Origin: Reyranella sp.
GTDB lineage: Bacteria > Pseudomonadota > Alphaproteobacteria > Reyranellales > Reyranellaceae
NCBI RefSeq assembly: GCF_004297405.1
Contig: NZ_SCVC01000032.1
Coordinates: forward strand, 1-64,000
Reading direction: 5' to 3'
Length of the DNA: 64,000 nucleotides
The notes beneath the pieces are model-generated. The model was not told the origin of the DNA and did not search any database. It saw only the letters and a list, made by a program, of their open reading frames with translations. Numbering within the stretch: the stretch's first letter is position 1; each line of letters begins with the position of its first letter. Shown in pieces: positions 18,214-27,575 of this stretch. The position numbers and the translations under genes were made by a program.

Positions 18214-19122
18214 ATGGCTGGGGCTGACGTAACGATAGCGGCAGGGACGCGGACGGCCGGCGAACGGCGTCTGCGGCCCTACCTTCTGTTCATCTGGCCG
18301 GCGCTGATCGTCAGTTCGGCGGTGATCATCTTCCCATGGATCTTCACGGTGTGGATGAGCCTGAACGATTGGCATATCGGCAGCAAACAGACCTTCATCG
18401 GGCTCGACAACTACGTGAACCTGATGACCAACCGGCGATTCCTCGAATCGATCGGCCACACGATCTATTTCACCATTCTGGCCGTCATATTGCCGATGGT
18501 ACTGGGCACGGTGTCGGCGCTGGTGTTTCACAAGAAGTTCCGTGGGCGCGGCTTCTTCCGTACGCTGTTCATCATGCCGATGATGGCGACTCCGGTCGCC
18601 GTGTCGCTGATCTGGACCATGATGTTCCATCCCCAGCTCGGCGTGTTGAACTACCTGCTGAGCCTCGTTGGCCTGCCGCCGTCGCAATGGGTCTATGCTC
18701 CGGGGACGGTGATCCCGAGCTTGATCCTGGTCGAGATCTGGCTGTGGACGCCGTTCGTGATGATCATCGTGCTGGGTGGGTTGGCATCATTGCCGACCGA
18801 GCCCTACGAGGCGGCGCTGATCGACGGTGCCAGCCAGTGGCAGATGTTCTGGAAGATCACCTATCCGCTGGTGGCGCCGTTCCTGGTCGTGGCGCTGATC
18901 ATGCGCACCATCGACGCGCTCAAGGTGTTCGAGACGATCTGGGTGATCTCCAACGGCGGACCGGGCACGGCGTCGGAGGTGCTGAACGTCTATCTCTACG
19001 CCCAGGCCTTTGCCTACAACCAGGTCGGCACGGCTTCGGCAGTGGTCGTGGTTTTCTTCGGCATCATCGTGGCGCTGTCTCTGGTGCTCCTGTGGGCGCG
19101 CCAGAAAGCCAAGTGGGCTTGA
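18214..19122 (+). CDS. Carbohydrate ABC transporter permease (MalF/UgpA type)
   Basis: EPYEAALIDGASQWQMFWKITYPLVAPF EAA loop. Confidence 0.9.
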   Translation: MAGADVTIAAGTRTAGERRLRPYLLFIWPALIVSSAVIIFPWIFTVWMSLNDWHIGSKQTFIGLDNYVNLMTNRRFLESIGHTIYFTILAVILPMVLGTVSALVFHKKFRGRGFFRTLFIMPMMATPVAVSLIWTMMFHPQLGVLNYLLSLVGLPPSQWVYAPGTVIPSLILVEIWLWTPFVMIIVLGGLASLPTEPYEAALIDGASQWQMFWKITYPLVAPFLVVALIMRTIDALKVFETIWVISNGGPGTASEVLNVYLYAQAFAYNQVGTASAVVVVFFGIIVALSLVLLWARQKAKWA

Positions 19123-19127
19123 ACTAG

Positions 19128-19970
19128 ATGGCTCTGACCGTTCGAACCAAACGCAAGATCCGCAAGGTTGTCGACAAGGTGGCGCTCGCGGCCACCGTCG
19201 CGGTGCTGCTGGCCCCTTGCCTGTTCGTGTTCTTCTGGATGCTGTCGCTCTCGTTGAAGTACGACATCGACAACACCGCCTGGCCACCGGTCTTCTGGCC
19301 GGAGGAAGTGACCTTCGACAACTTCGCCAAGGTCTTCGAAGAAAGCCCGATGTTCCTCTACTTCTGGAACTCGGTGCAGGTGACGGGCTCGGCCACCCTG
19401 GTGGCGCTGTTGCTCGGCGTGCCGGCGGGCTACGGCATCGCCAAGGCCCGGGCGCACAAGATGGCGGCCGTGTTGCTGCTCAGCCGCATGACGCCTGGCC
19501 TTTCCTACCTGATCCCGCTCTTCACCCTGTTCCAGGTGCTGGGCCTGATCGGCACGGTCTGGCCGATCGCGCTGACGCATATGGTGATCACCCTGCCGAT
19601 CGTGGTCTGGATCATGATCGGCTTCTTCGAGACACAGCCGCACGAGCTGGAGGAGGCGGCGCGCATCGATGGTGCCACCCTGTGGCAAGCCTTCCGTTAC
19701 GTCGCTCTGCCGCTCAGCCGGCCGGGCATCGTGGTCGGCGCAATCCTGGCCTTCATCTCGTCGTGGAACAATTTCATCTTCGGCGCGGTGTTCGCCGGTC
19801 GCACGACGCGCACCATGCCGGTCGCGGTCTACAACATGCTGACCTTCGAAAGCTTCGCCTGGGGCCCGCTCGCCGCCGCCGCCATCGTGGTCATGCTGCC
19901 GGTGATCGTGCTCACCATCATCATCCAGAAGGAAATCGTGCAGGGCCTGTCGGCCGGTGGAGTGAAGTAG
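19128..19970 (+). CDS. Carbohydrate ABC transporter permease (MalG/UgpE type)
   Basis: ELEEAARIDGATLWQAFRYVALPLSRPGI EAA loop. Confidence 0.9.
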   Translation: MALTVRTKRKIRKVVDKVALAATVAVLLAPCLFVFFWMLSLSLKYDIDNTAWPPVFWPEEVTFDNFAKVFEESPMFLYFWNSVQVTGSATLVALLLGVPAGYGIAKARAHKMAAVLLLSRMTPGLSYLIPLFTLFQVLGLIGTVWPIALTHMVITLPIVVWIMIGFFETQPHELEEAARIDGATLWQAFRYVALPLSRPGIVVGAILAFISSWNNFIFGAVFAGRTTRTMPVAVYNMLTFESFAWGPLAAAAIVVMLPVIVLTIIIQKEIVQGLSAGGVK

Positions 19971-20018
19971 TACCGTCCCAGGGCGATCATGACGGTTCGT
20001 TAGGAGGGGCCTGCGGCC

Positions 20019-20318
20019 ATGACGACCATCGATACCTTCCGAAGCAGCCTGTCGGCGGCGACGCCTCCGGCCGATAGCACGCCGGCTGTGCAGGCCCTGT
20101 GGTGGCTGGCGCACGGTGATTGGGAACGGGCGCACGAGTGTGTCCAAAGTCACGAAGGCGAGCCGGATTGCGATCGGGTGCACGCGCATCTGCATCGCCA
20201 GGAAGGCGACCTGAACAACGCCGGCTGGTGGTATCGACGTGTCGGCCGGTCCGTTCCCGATCAGTCGCTGGAAGACGAGTGGACGGCCCTTGCGACGGAG
20301 CTGTTGGCCCGTAGATAG
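20019..20318 (+). CDS. Conserved hypothetical protein, 99 aa
   Basis: Intact ORF downstream of permease; HAHLHRQEGDLNNAGWWYRRVGR block, helical-repeat-like. Confidence 0.65.
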   Translation: MTTIDTFRSSLSAATPPADSTPAVQALWWLAHGDWERAHECVQSHEGEPDCDRVHAHLHRQEGDLNNAGWWYRRVGRSVPDQSLEDEWTALATELLARR

Positions 20319-20370
20319 GCGGGAAGCGAGGGTTCCCGGAGCTGCAACAATGCTCAGCTAGGATGGGAAC

Positions 20371-21198
20371 ATGGTTTTCCGCATCGCCCAAATCTCCGAT
20401 ACGCATCTCAGCGAGGAGAAGCCGTTCTTCATTGAGAACTTCCGGCGGATCGGCGCGGCCTTGCGCGCGGATCCGCCGGATCTCGTGCTCAACTCGGGTG
20501 ATATCTCGCTCGATGGGGCGGCCGGTGACGCCGACCTCGCCGCGGCGCGCGCCTTGCACGACGCGCTCGATTTGCCGATCCGCTATCTGCCGGGCAACCA
20601 CGATCTCGGCGACAGCCAGGACGCGCCCGCCCACGGCGAGGGGGCGATCGATGCTGCCAGCCGCGATCGCTATCTCCGGCATTTTGATGCGGATTTCTGG
20701 TCGTTCGATGTTCCCGGCTGGAGGGTCCTGGGGATCAATGCCCAGCTTCTTGGCAGCGATCTCGAGGCTGCCGAAGAGCAGGAGACGGTGATCGCCGACG
20801 CGGCCGCGACGCTCGATGATCGAGCACTGGCGCTCTTCCTGCACAAGCCTTTGTTCGACCGCGACCGCGACGAGACGGCGGTCACCGGGCGGTTCATCAA
20901 TCCCGTGCCGCGTCGCCGCCTGCTGGCATTGCTGGCAGAAGCGCCGCCGGCGCTCGTCGCCTGCGGCCACGTCCATCAGTATCGCGAGACCCGAGCCGAC
21001 GGTGCGTTACACGTCTGGGGCACGTCGACGGCGTTCGTCATTCCGGACGCGCGCCAGCCGCGCTATGGCCTCAAGGAAGTGGGCTATGTCGAGCACCGTC
21101 TCGGCGCGGATGGAAGCGCCGAGAGCCGGCTCGTCCAGGTGCCCGGCGTGCCGACCCTGAACATCGCCGACTTTCCCGGCGCTTACGGTCCGCTTTAG
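20371..21198 (+). CDS. Metallophosphoesterase (CpdA/Icc-like calcineurin family)
   Basis: QISDTHL, NSGDIS, PGNHDLGD, CGHVHQY motifs. Confidence 0.88.
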   Translation: MVFRIAQISDTHLSEEKPFFIENFRRIGAALRADPPDLVLNSGDISLDGAAGDADLAAARALHDALDLPIRYLPGNHDLGDSQDAPAHGEGAIDAASRDRYLRHFDADFWSFDVPGWRVLGINAQLLGSDLEAAEEQETVIADAAATLDDRALALFLHKPLFDRDRDETAVTGRFINPVPRRRLLALLAEAPPALVACGHVHQYRETRADGALHVWGTSTAFVIPDARQPRYGLKEVGYVEHRLGADGSAESRLVQVPGVPTLNIADFPGAYGPL

Positions 21199-21206
21199 CC
21201 GACGGC

Positions 21207-21932
21207 CTAGGCCGGAACCGGCCGGGCGCGCTGATTGTAGAGCAGCTTGCGGATGCGGGCCTGCTCCTCGGGCGGCAGCTTGGTGTTGTCGACCGAGAGA
21301 TCGGCGCCGACGGCCATGCCCTTCTGGACGGCAGGGCGTGCGCCAAGCTCATCGAACCAACGCTTGAAGTGCTTGAACTCCTCGATGTCCTGGCCCTGGA
21401 ACTTCCAGTTGATGGTCCACGGGTAACAGATCATGTCGGCGATCGTGTACTGGTCGCCCGCCAGATACTTGTGTTTGTAGAGGCGGTTGTTCAGCACGCC
21501 GTAGAGCCGGTTCACCTCGTCAGTGAAGCGAGTGATGGCATAGGTCTGGTCGCCTTCCTTGGCCTGATCGACCCTGCGGAAATGGCCACACTCGCCGCTC
21601 TTGGGCCCCTGGTTGGCCATCTGCCAGATCAGCCACTGGTTCACGTCGTAGCGTGTCCGTAGATCCTGCGGATAGAACTTCCCGGCCTTCTCGGCGATGT
21701 ACATCATGATCGCACCGGACTCGAAGATGGTGACCGGTGCACCACCGTCCTTGGGCGCATGATCGACCATCACTGGCATGCGATGGTTGGGGTTCATCTC
21801 CAGGAACTCGTCGGTGAATTGGTCACCACGCCCGATGTTCACCGGCACGATCTTGTAGGGCAGGCCGCACTCCTCCAGCAGGATGGTGACCTTCTTGCCG
21901 TTGGGCGTGGGCCAGTAGTGCAGATCGATCAT
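21207..21932 (-). CDS. Glutathione S-transferase family / disulfide-bond oxidoreductase (YfcG-like)
   Basis: MIDLHYWPTPNGKKVTILLEECGLPYKI...NPNHRMPVMVDH...ESGAIMMYIAEK. Confidence 0.87.
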   Translation of the reverse strand: MIDLHYWPTPNGKKVTILLEECGLPYKIVPVNIGRGDQFTDEFLEMNPNHRMPVMVDHAPKDGGAPVTIFESGAIMMYIAEKAGKFYPQDLRTRYDVNQWLIWQMANQGPKSGECGHFRRVDQAKEGDQTYAITRFTDEVNRLYGVLNNRLYKHKYLAGDQYTIADMICYPWTINWKFQGQDIEEFKHFKRWFDELGARPAVQKGMAVGADLSVDNTKLPPEEQARIRKLLYNQRARPVPA

Positions 21933-22043
21933 TACTTGCTCCGAAAGACAGGGTTGCGTCAGGTGGCGGGAGCGTCCGCCCGTCGCCGCGGTCCGTCAAT
22001 GGTGTATGCTCGTCGTAACAAAGGGTCCGGGAGGACCGGCACC

Positions 22044-23117
22044 ATGGATGGAAAGTGGGTTCGCAACGCCTGGTACGTTGCCGGCTGGTCACACGATCTG
22101 GCGCCCGGCCGTATCGAAGCACGCACGATCATCGAGCAGCCACTGGCGCTTTATCGCAAGGGCGATGGCGGTGTGGTCGTGCTGGAGGATCGCTGCTGCC
22201 ATCGCTTCGCGCCGCTATCGATGGGCCGGCTGGAGCAGGACGATCTGCGCTGCATGTATCACGGCCTGAAGTTCGCGCCGGATGGACGTTGCATCGAGAT
22301 TCCTGGCCAGAAGCTGATCCCGCAATCGGCCTGCGTGCGGCGCTACCCTGCGGAGGAGCGCGGCGGCTGGATCTGGGTCTGGATGGGTGAGGCTGCGGCG
22401 GCCGATCCGGCATCGATCCCCGACTCGGTGCGGCTCAGCGATCCGGCTTACTGCATGCGCAGCGGACAGATGGATTATGCCGCGCACTATCTCCTGATCG
22501 ACGACAATCTGCTCGACCTCTCGCATCTCACCTTCGCGCATGAGAAGACGCTGGGCCTCGACATGCCGCAATGGGCCGACGAGCGGCCGCGCATTCAGCC
22601 GCTGGAGCGGGGCCTGCGCGTACAACGCTGGCTGCGCAACCAGCCGTCGCGCGGATTCATGCGTCGCTGGGGCGAGGTGCTCGACCTGTGGAACAGCTAC
22701 GACTTTCTGTTCCCGGGAATCTTCCTGTTGCGCACCGCTTTCTATCCGGCCGGCACCGCCGACCGCTGGAACCGTAAGGAACCCGACGAAGCGCCGCTCT
22801 TCCTGCGCTACGATGATCAGGCGGTGACGCCGATCGGCGACCGCACGGCGCGGTACTTCTATGCTGCCGGCGCTCGCAGCGCCGATATCGACGCCGAGCG
22901 GGTGGGTCGTCTGTTCGCCATCGTCGAAGCGGCGTTCGGCGAGGACAAGGCGATCATCGAGGCGCAGCAGAAACTGATCGACCTCGATCCGTCGCGCCGT
23001 ATGCTGCCGACCAGCCTCGATGCCGGACCGACGCAGTTTCGCAAACTCGTACAGGTCCTGCTCGACCGAGACGGACAACCAGGCCCGATGGCCGACAGCC
23101 AGGTGAAAGCTTCCTGA
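22044..23117 (+). CDS. Rieske aromatic-ring-hydroxylating oxygenase, VanA-like
   Basis: Rieske CCH...CMYHG; mononuclear iron site DNLLDLSHLTFAH; start ATG 22044. Confidence 0.88.
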   Translation: MDGKWVRNAWYVAGWSHDLAPGRIEARTIIEQPLALYRKGDGGVVVLEDRCCHRFAPLSMGRLEQDDLRCMYHGLKFAPDGRCIEIPGQKLIPQSACVRRYPAEERGGWIWVWMGEAAAADPASIPDSVRLSDPAYCMRSGQMDYAAHYLLIDDNLLDLSHLTFAHEKTLGLDMPQWADERPRIQPLERGLRVQRWLRNQPSRGFMRRWGEVLDLWNSYDFLFPGIFLLRTAFYPAGTADRWNRKEPDEAPLFLRYDDQAVTPIGDRTARYFYAAGARSADIDAERVGRLFAIVEAAFGEDKAIIEAQQKLIDLDPSRRMLPTSLDAGPTQFRKLVQVLLDRDGQPGPMADSQVKAS

Positions 23118-23118
23118 G

Positions 23119-25440
23119 ATGCCAGACACGAATGCAGACGTGCGGTCGATCCGCCGCCTCGAAGACGCGCGTTTCCTGTTGGGCCGAGGCCGCTACCTCG
23201 AAGATATCGCTGCGCCGACTGCGCTGGCGGGCCATGTGCTGCGCTCGCCGCATTCCCACGCCCTGATCCACCGCATCGATACCGTTCAAGCCGCCGCACT
23301 GCCCGGCGTGCAACTGATTGCAACGGCGGCGGACCTCGCGGCCGATGGGTTGGGACATCTGCCCTGCATGGCCGCCGTGAAGCCCTTGATCGTGCCGCCC
23401 CGGCCGGCGCTGGCCGAGGGACGCGTACGCCATGTCGGCGATCCGGTGGCGTTTGTCGTCGCCGACAATGCCGATATCGCCCGCGAAGCCGCGGAACTCA
23501 TCGAGGTCGACTACGAGCCGCTGCCCTCCGTCGTCGATGGCAGCGCGGCTCTCGCGGCAGAAGCCCCCGCGCTGTGGGAGCAGGCGCCAGGCAACCTCGC
23601 CTATCATGTGCAGCGCGGCGAGCACGATGCCGTGCAGCGCGCCTTGAAGGAGGCTGCGCATATCGTCGAAGTCGAGGTGATGAACAACCGGGTGGTGGTC
23701 GTCCCGCTGGAGCCACGCGCCGGCATTGCTCGCTACGACGCCGCCAGCGACGTCATGGATCTCGAACTGACGGGGCAGGGGCTGCATGGCATCCGTCGCC
23801 AGCTCGCCGAATTCGTGTTCAAGGTGCCGCTGGATCGCATCCAGCTCCACGCGCCCGATGTCGGCGGCGGGTTCGGGATGAAGAACTTCCTCTATCCCGA
23901 ATGGGTGCTTCTGCTCTGGGCGGCGCGTCGGCTGGGCCGGCCGGTCCGCTGGATCGCCGACCGGGCCGAGGAGTTCGTGACCGGTGCGCAGGGCCGCGAC
24001 ATCGAGGCCCGGGCGAAACTCGCGCTCGATGCTACAGGCCGCTTCCTCGCCCTCGATGTGGCAATGGTGGCCAATCTCGGCGCCTATCTCTCGGGCAATG
24101 GACCTGGCGCGTCGGTCGTCGCAGCGTCGACAGCACAAGGTGGCGTCTACGACATCCCCGCCATCGCCGTCGACATCCGCGGCGCACTCACCAACACGGT
24201 GCCGGTCGATGCCTATCGCGGTGCTGGCAAGCCTGAAGCCAATTACATCATCGAGCGCGCCATCGAGGCCGCAGCGCGTGCGATTGGGCGCGACCCTGCC
24301 GATCTGCGCCGTCAGAACCTGATCGCTGCTTTTCCGCATCGTACGGCGATGGGCATGGCGATCGATTCCGGTGGCTTCGGCGACAATCTCGAGGCCGCGA
24401 TCCAGCGTGCCGATACGGCAAGTTTCGAGACGCGACGGAAGGCATCGAAGGAGAAGGGACTGCTGCGCGGTATCGGTGTCGCCTGTTTCCTTGAAACCTC
24501 GCGCGGTGCGCCCAACGAAGGCGCGGAGGTGCGTTTTGAAAGCGATGGCACCGTGACGATCGCGGTGGGTACGGAGTCGAACGGACAAGGACACGAGACG
24601 GCTTTCGCACAGATCGCTGCCCAGCATCTCGGCCTGCCGATCGTGGCGTTCCGGTATGTGCAGGCCGACACACGCGCGGTACGCAGCGGTGCCGGCCATG
24701 GTGGCGCGCGGTCGATGCACATGGGTGGCGCGGCGCTGGTGAAGGCGATGGACGCGGCGTTGGCGAAGGCACGCCAGCTCGCCGCGCATCTGTTGCAGGC
24801 GACAACCGACGAACTCGACTACAAGGAGGGGCGCTTCACCGTCCGCGGCAGCGACCGCGCGATCGATCTCGCTACGCTGGCGCAGAGCGCCGGCGATCCG
24901 GCCAACCTGCCGGATGGAATGGCGCCGGGAACCGGTCTCGGCGAGCATGTGCTGAACATCACCGACGTCTTCACCTTTCCGAGCGGTTGCCATGTCGCGG
25001 AAGTCGAGATCGATCCCGAGACCGGCGCCATCCGGCTGGTCGACTATACGGCGATCGACGATTACGGCCGGCTGATCAACCCGATGCTGACGGAAGGCCA
25101 GGTGCAGGGCGGGGTGGCGCAAGGCATCGGGCAGGCCCTGATGGAACACACGGTCTACGACTCGCAATCCGGCCAGCTCCTCAGTGGCTCTCTGATGGAC
25201 TATGCCCTGCCACGCGCCGACGATCTGCCGTCATTCGACATCGCCCTGGTGGAGCGGCCGACCGCTGCAAATCCGTTGGGTGTAAAGGGCTCGGGTCAGG
25301 CTGGCTGTATCGGCGCACCGCAGACGGTGATGGCGGCTGTGCTCGATGCTCTGCGTACGGCGGGCGTGCAGAGCCTCGACATGCCGGCCACGCCGGCACG
25401 CGTCTGGGAGGCGCTGCAGGCGGCGAAGGCCAATCCGTAA
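23119..25440 (+). CDS. Xanthine dehydrogenase/CO dehydrogenase family molybdopterin-binding large subunit
   Basis: GGGFGMKNFLYPEW, AYRGAGKPEANYIIER, ESNGQGHETAFAQIAA, LGVKGSGQAGCIGAPQTV. Confidence 0.88.
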   Translation: MPDTNADVRSIRRLEDARFLLGRGRYLEDIAAPTALAGHVLRSPHSHALIHRIDTVQAAALPGVQLIATAADLAADGLGHLPCMAAVKPLIVPPRPALAEGRVRHVGDPVAFVVADNADIAREAAELIEVDYEPLPSVVDGSAALAAEAPALWEQAPGNLAYHVQRGEHDAVQRALKEAAHIVEVEVMNNRVVVVPLEPRAGIARYDAASDVMDLELTGQGLHGIRRQLAEFVFKVPLDRIQLHAPDVGGGFGMKNFLYPEWVLLLWAARRLGRPVRWIADRAEEFVTGAQGRDIEARAKLALDATGRFLALDVAMVANLGAYLSGNGPGASVVAASTAQGGVYDIPAIAVDIRGALTNTVPVDAYRGAGKPEANYIIERAIEAAARAIGRDPADLRRQNLIAAFPHRTAMGMAIDSGGFGDNLEAAIQRADTASFETRRKASKEKGLLRGIGVACFLETSRGAPNEGAEVRFESDGTVTIAVGTESNGQGHETAFAQIAAQHLGLPIVAFRYVQADTRAVRSGAGHGGARSMHMGGAALVKAMDAALAKARQLAAHLLQATTDELDYKEGRFTVRGSDRAIDLATLAQSAGDPANLPDGMAPGTGLGEHVLNITDVFTFPSGCHVAEVEIDPETGAIRLVDYTAIDDYGRLINPMLTEGQVQGGVAQGIGQALMEHTVYDSQSGQLLSGSLMDYALPRADDLPSFDIALVERPTAANPLGVKGSGQAGCIGAPQTVMAAVLDALRTAGVQSLDMPATPARVWEALQAAKANP

Positions 25441-25452
25441 CCGTCGCTACGG

Positions 25453-26259
25453 CTACTGCGCCGCCGCCAGATAGCGCGCCAGCGAGCCGGCCTTGTCGGC
25501 GGGCAGCTTGCCCGGCGCTTCGTTGAGCTTGATGCCGAGATCGCACGCTTCCTCGTTGGAGAGGCGCTGCAGGGTGCGCAGCTTCTCGAAGTCGGCTGGC
25601 GTCAGCCCGGCTTCGCCGAGCACGACGGCGACATCGGCGTCACCGAGAGCGGGCGGTGAGATGGTTCCTGCCTTGAGGGCCGCGCGGCCGGCGCGATAGG
25701 CCTTCTCCATGGCCGTCAGCATGTCGCGCATCAGCTTCTGCGCCGTAGCGTCGAGTTTTTCACCACGCTGGATGCCGATCAGGACGAGTTCACGGCAGGT
25801 CGCCGGGTCGGTGCTCTTGAGATGGCGCATCAGAGCCAGCCGCGCGGCGAGGACCGCCTGAGCATCGGCCGCATTGGTCGCCTTGAGCGCAGGCACGATC
25901 TGGGTGGCGCGTAATTCGGTCATCAAGGCCAGCGGCCGTGGCGGGCCCTGGGTCGAGGGGCTGCGCAGCTCCTCGCTCAGCGCCGTGCGCAGCCGGGCCT
26001 CGGCGCCCGGCACATCGTCCAGCACCAGTCCGACCAGCGGCAGGGCGCGGGCCTCGCTTACCGCCTGGTCGACCAGCTCGGTATCGCTGCCGGTCAGATA
26101 GTCCAGCCCATAGACGGTCGCACCGCCGGCGATGGCGGCAGCAATGGCCGCGATCGTGGTGCGTCGGAGTTGCTGTGCCGCCGGCCGGGCGCGGCCGAAC
26201 AGATGGACGATGGCTGCCACCGCGACGGTGATGGCGACGACGATGGCGACCTTTTCCAC
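25453..26259 (-). CDS. Hypothetical protein with N-terminal TM segments
   Basis: Intact ORF with hydrophobic N-terminus; no recognised domain. Confidence 0.6.
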   Translation of the reverse strand: MEKVAIVVAITVAVAAIVHLFGRARPAAQQLRRTTIAAIAAAIAGGATVYGLDYLTGSDTELVDQAVSEARALPLVGLVLDDVPGAEARLRTALSEELRSPSTQGPPRPLALMTELRATQIVPALKATNAADAQAVLAARLALMRHLKSTDPATCRELVLIGIQRGEKLDATAQKLMRDMLTAMEKAYRAGRAALKAGTISPPALGDADVAVVLGEAGLTPADFEKLRTLQRLSNEEACDLGIKLNEAPGKLPADKAGSLARYLAAAQ

Positions 26260-26346
26260 TGACGATCTCCGGGTTGGCGCAACTCAAACAGCGACCGATC
26301 CTTGCGCAGGGCTGCGGTAAAATGTAGGCAGGCGAACATACGTTCC

Positions 26347-26727
26347 ATGCCTATCCACATCGATTTCTTCCACCCCAGCCGCCTGGCTATCATCGTGGTC
26401 CGCGGCGTCGTTACCGGCGAGGATATCACCGAGGGGATTCGCCAGATGTTGACGAGCGGTGCAATGCATTACCGCAAGCTCATCGACATTTCTTCCCCAT
26501 CGTCGCCGATGAGCGAAGAAGATATCGAAAGAACCGCCATTTTCATGCGATCCCAGCCTAACGCGGCGTCTCGCGGCCCGGTTGCCTTCGTAATGAGTCC
26601 CGGGAAGGCTGCCGACAATGCCGTGAAGTTCGCCAAGATGACCGAAGGCGAGCGGCCGGTGAGGGTGTTCCATAGCCTGCATGAAGCGCGGAAGTGGTTG
26701 GAGCAACAACCGGTGGGAACACTTTAA
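26347..26727 (+). CDS. SpoIIAA/STAS-like small protein, paralogue 1
   Basis: MPIHIDFFHPSRLAIIVVRGVVTGEDITEGIRQML...HYRKLIDIS; collinear with 26825-27199. Confidence 0.65.
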   Translation: MPIHIDFFHPSRLAIIVVRGVVTGEDITEGIRQMLTSGAMHYRKLIDISSPSSPMSEEDIERTAIFMRSQPNAASRGPVAFVMSPGKAADNAVKFAKMTEGERPVRVFHSLHEARKWLEQQPVGTL

Positions 26728-26824
26728 GGCGATCTAATTGCGGCGTGGCTGCAAGGGTATGTCGTCGCGTGATCTGACAATGTCGAGGTAGCGTAAGCCC
26801 CGTCACTGACTTCAGGCAGGGGGC

Positions 26825-27199
26825 ATGCCGTTCAAGCTCGACATCTTCGCACCTGACCGGATCGTCGTTGGCGTCGCGCGTGGCGATATTTCCGCCACCG
26901 ACCTCGCCGCCTTCGTGAAGGAGATGATCGACGCCGGCGTTCTGCACTACCGCAAGATCATCGATATCACCTCGGCCACCTCGAGCATGGGCCAGGAAGA
27001 GCTGTCGGCGATTGCCGAGCGGCTGCGCTCTGCGCCGGTCCTAAAGCCTCGGGGGCCGCTCGCCATTGTCGCCGATCACAAGCGCGGCGAGCTGGCGCGG
27101 CTCTTCATGTCGATGACCTCCGATAAACGGCCAGTGGAGGTCTTCCGCAGCATCCACGAAGCGCGCAGGTGGCTGCTAGAATCGAAGCTCCCGTTTTAG
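26825..27199 (+). CDS. SpoIIAA/STAS-like small protein, paralogue 2
   Basis: MPFKLDIFAPDRIVVGVARGDISATDLAAFVKEMI...HYRKIIDIT. Confidence 0.65.
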   Translation: MPFKLDIFAPDRIVVGVARGDISATDLAAFVKEMIDAGVLHYRKIIDITSATSSMGQEELSAIAERLRSAPVLKPRGPLAIVADHKRGELARLFMSMTSDKRPVEVFRSIHEARRWLLESKLPF

Positions 27200-27209
27200 C
27201 GAAGAAGCG

Positions 27210-27575
27210 TCAGTCGAAGCAGCGACCGCTGCGGATGGTGCAGGAATCGGCGAGCACACGGGCGTTGCACTCGTTCCAGGCCGATTGCTCCGCGGCATCC
27301 TTGGTCGGGCCGGCACCGTAGCCCGAGGCCTCGCCGTTGCCGCTGTGGGCGTAGGAAACGCAGCGAGCAGGTGCGGCGAGACGGATGATGCAGGTCGGGC
27401 CGCCGCCGCATTCGGCACGGGCCGAGATCTCGGCAGCCTCGCGCGTCGCCATGCCAACGGCGACGCCGAAGTTTCGCTGACCATCGGCGGCCACCGCGCC
27501 CCACACCTCTTGGGCCTCGGCGGCCGTGCTCATCGCGAGCAAGGCTGCCATTAGGATCGCTCCCTTCTGCATCAT
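27210..27575 (-). CDS. DUF4189 domain secreted protein
   Basis: Signal peptide; EVWGAVAADGQRNFGVAVGMATREAAEISARAEC...CTIRSGRCFD; ATGATG start overlaps upstream stop. Confidence 0.75.
   Translation of the reverse strand: MMQKGAILMAALLAMSTAAEAQEVWGAVAADGQRNFGVAVGMATREAAEISARAECGGGPTCIIRLAAPARCVSYAHSGNGEASGYGAGPTKDAAEQSAWNECNARVLADSCTIRSGRCFD

Noticed and set aside
21205-21214. GGCCTAGGCC palindrome between convergent genes
   Set aside because: Short, includes a stop codon, GC-rich; no T-tract, so not called a terminator.
22954-25167. 737-aa minus-strand ORF
   Set aside because: Antisense shadow of the Mo-hydroxylase large subunit.
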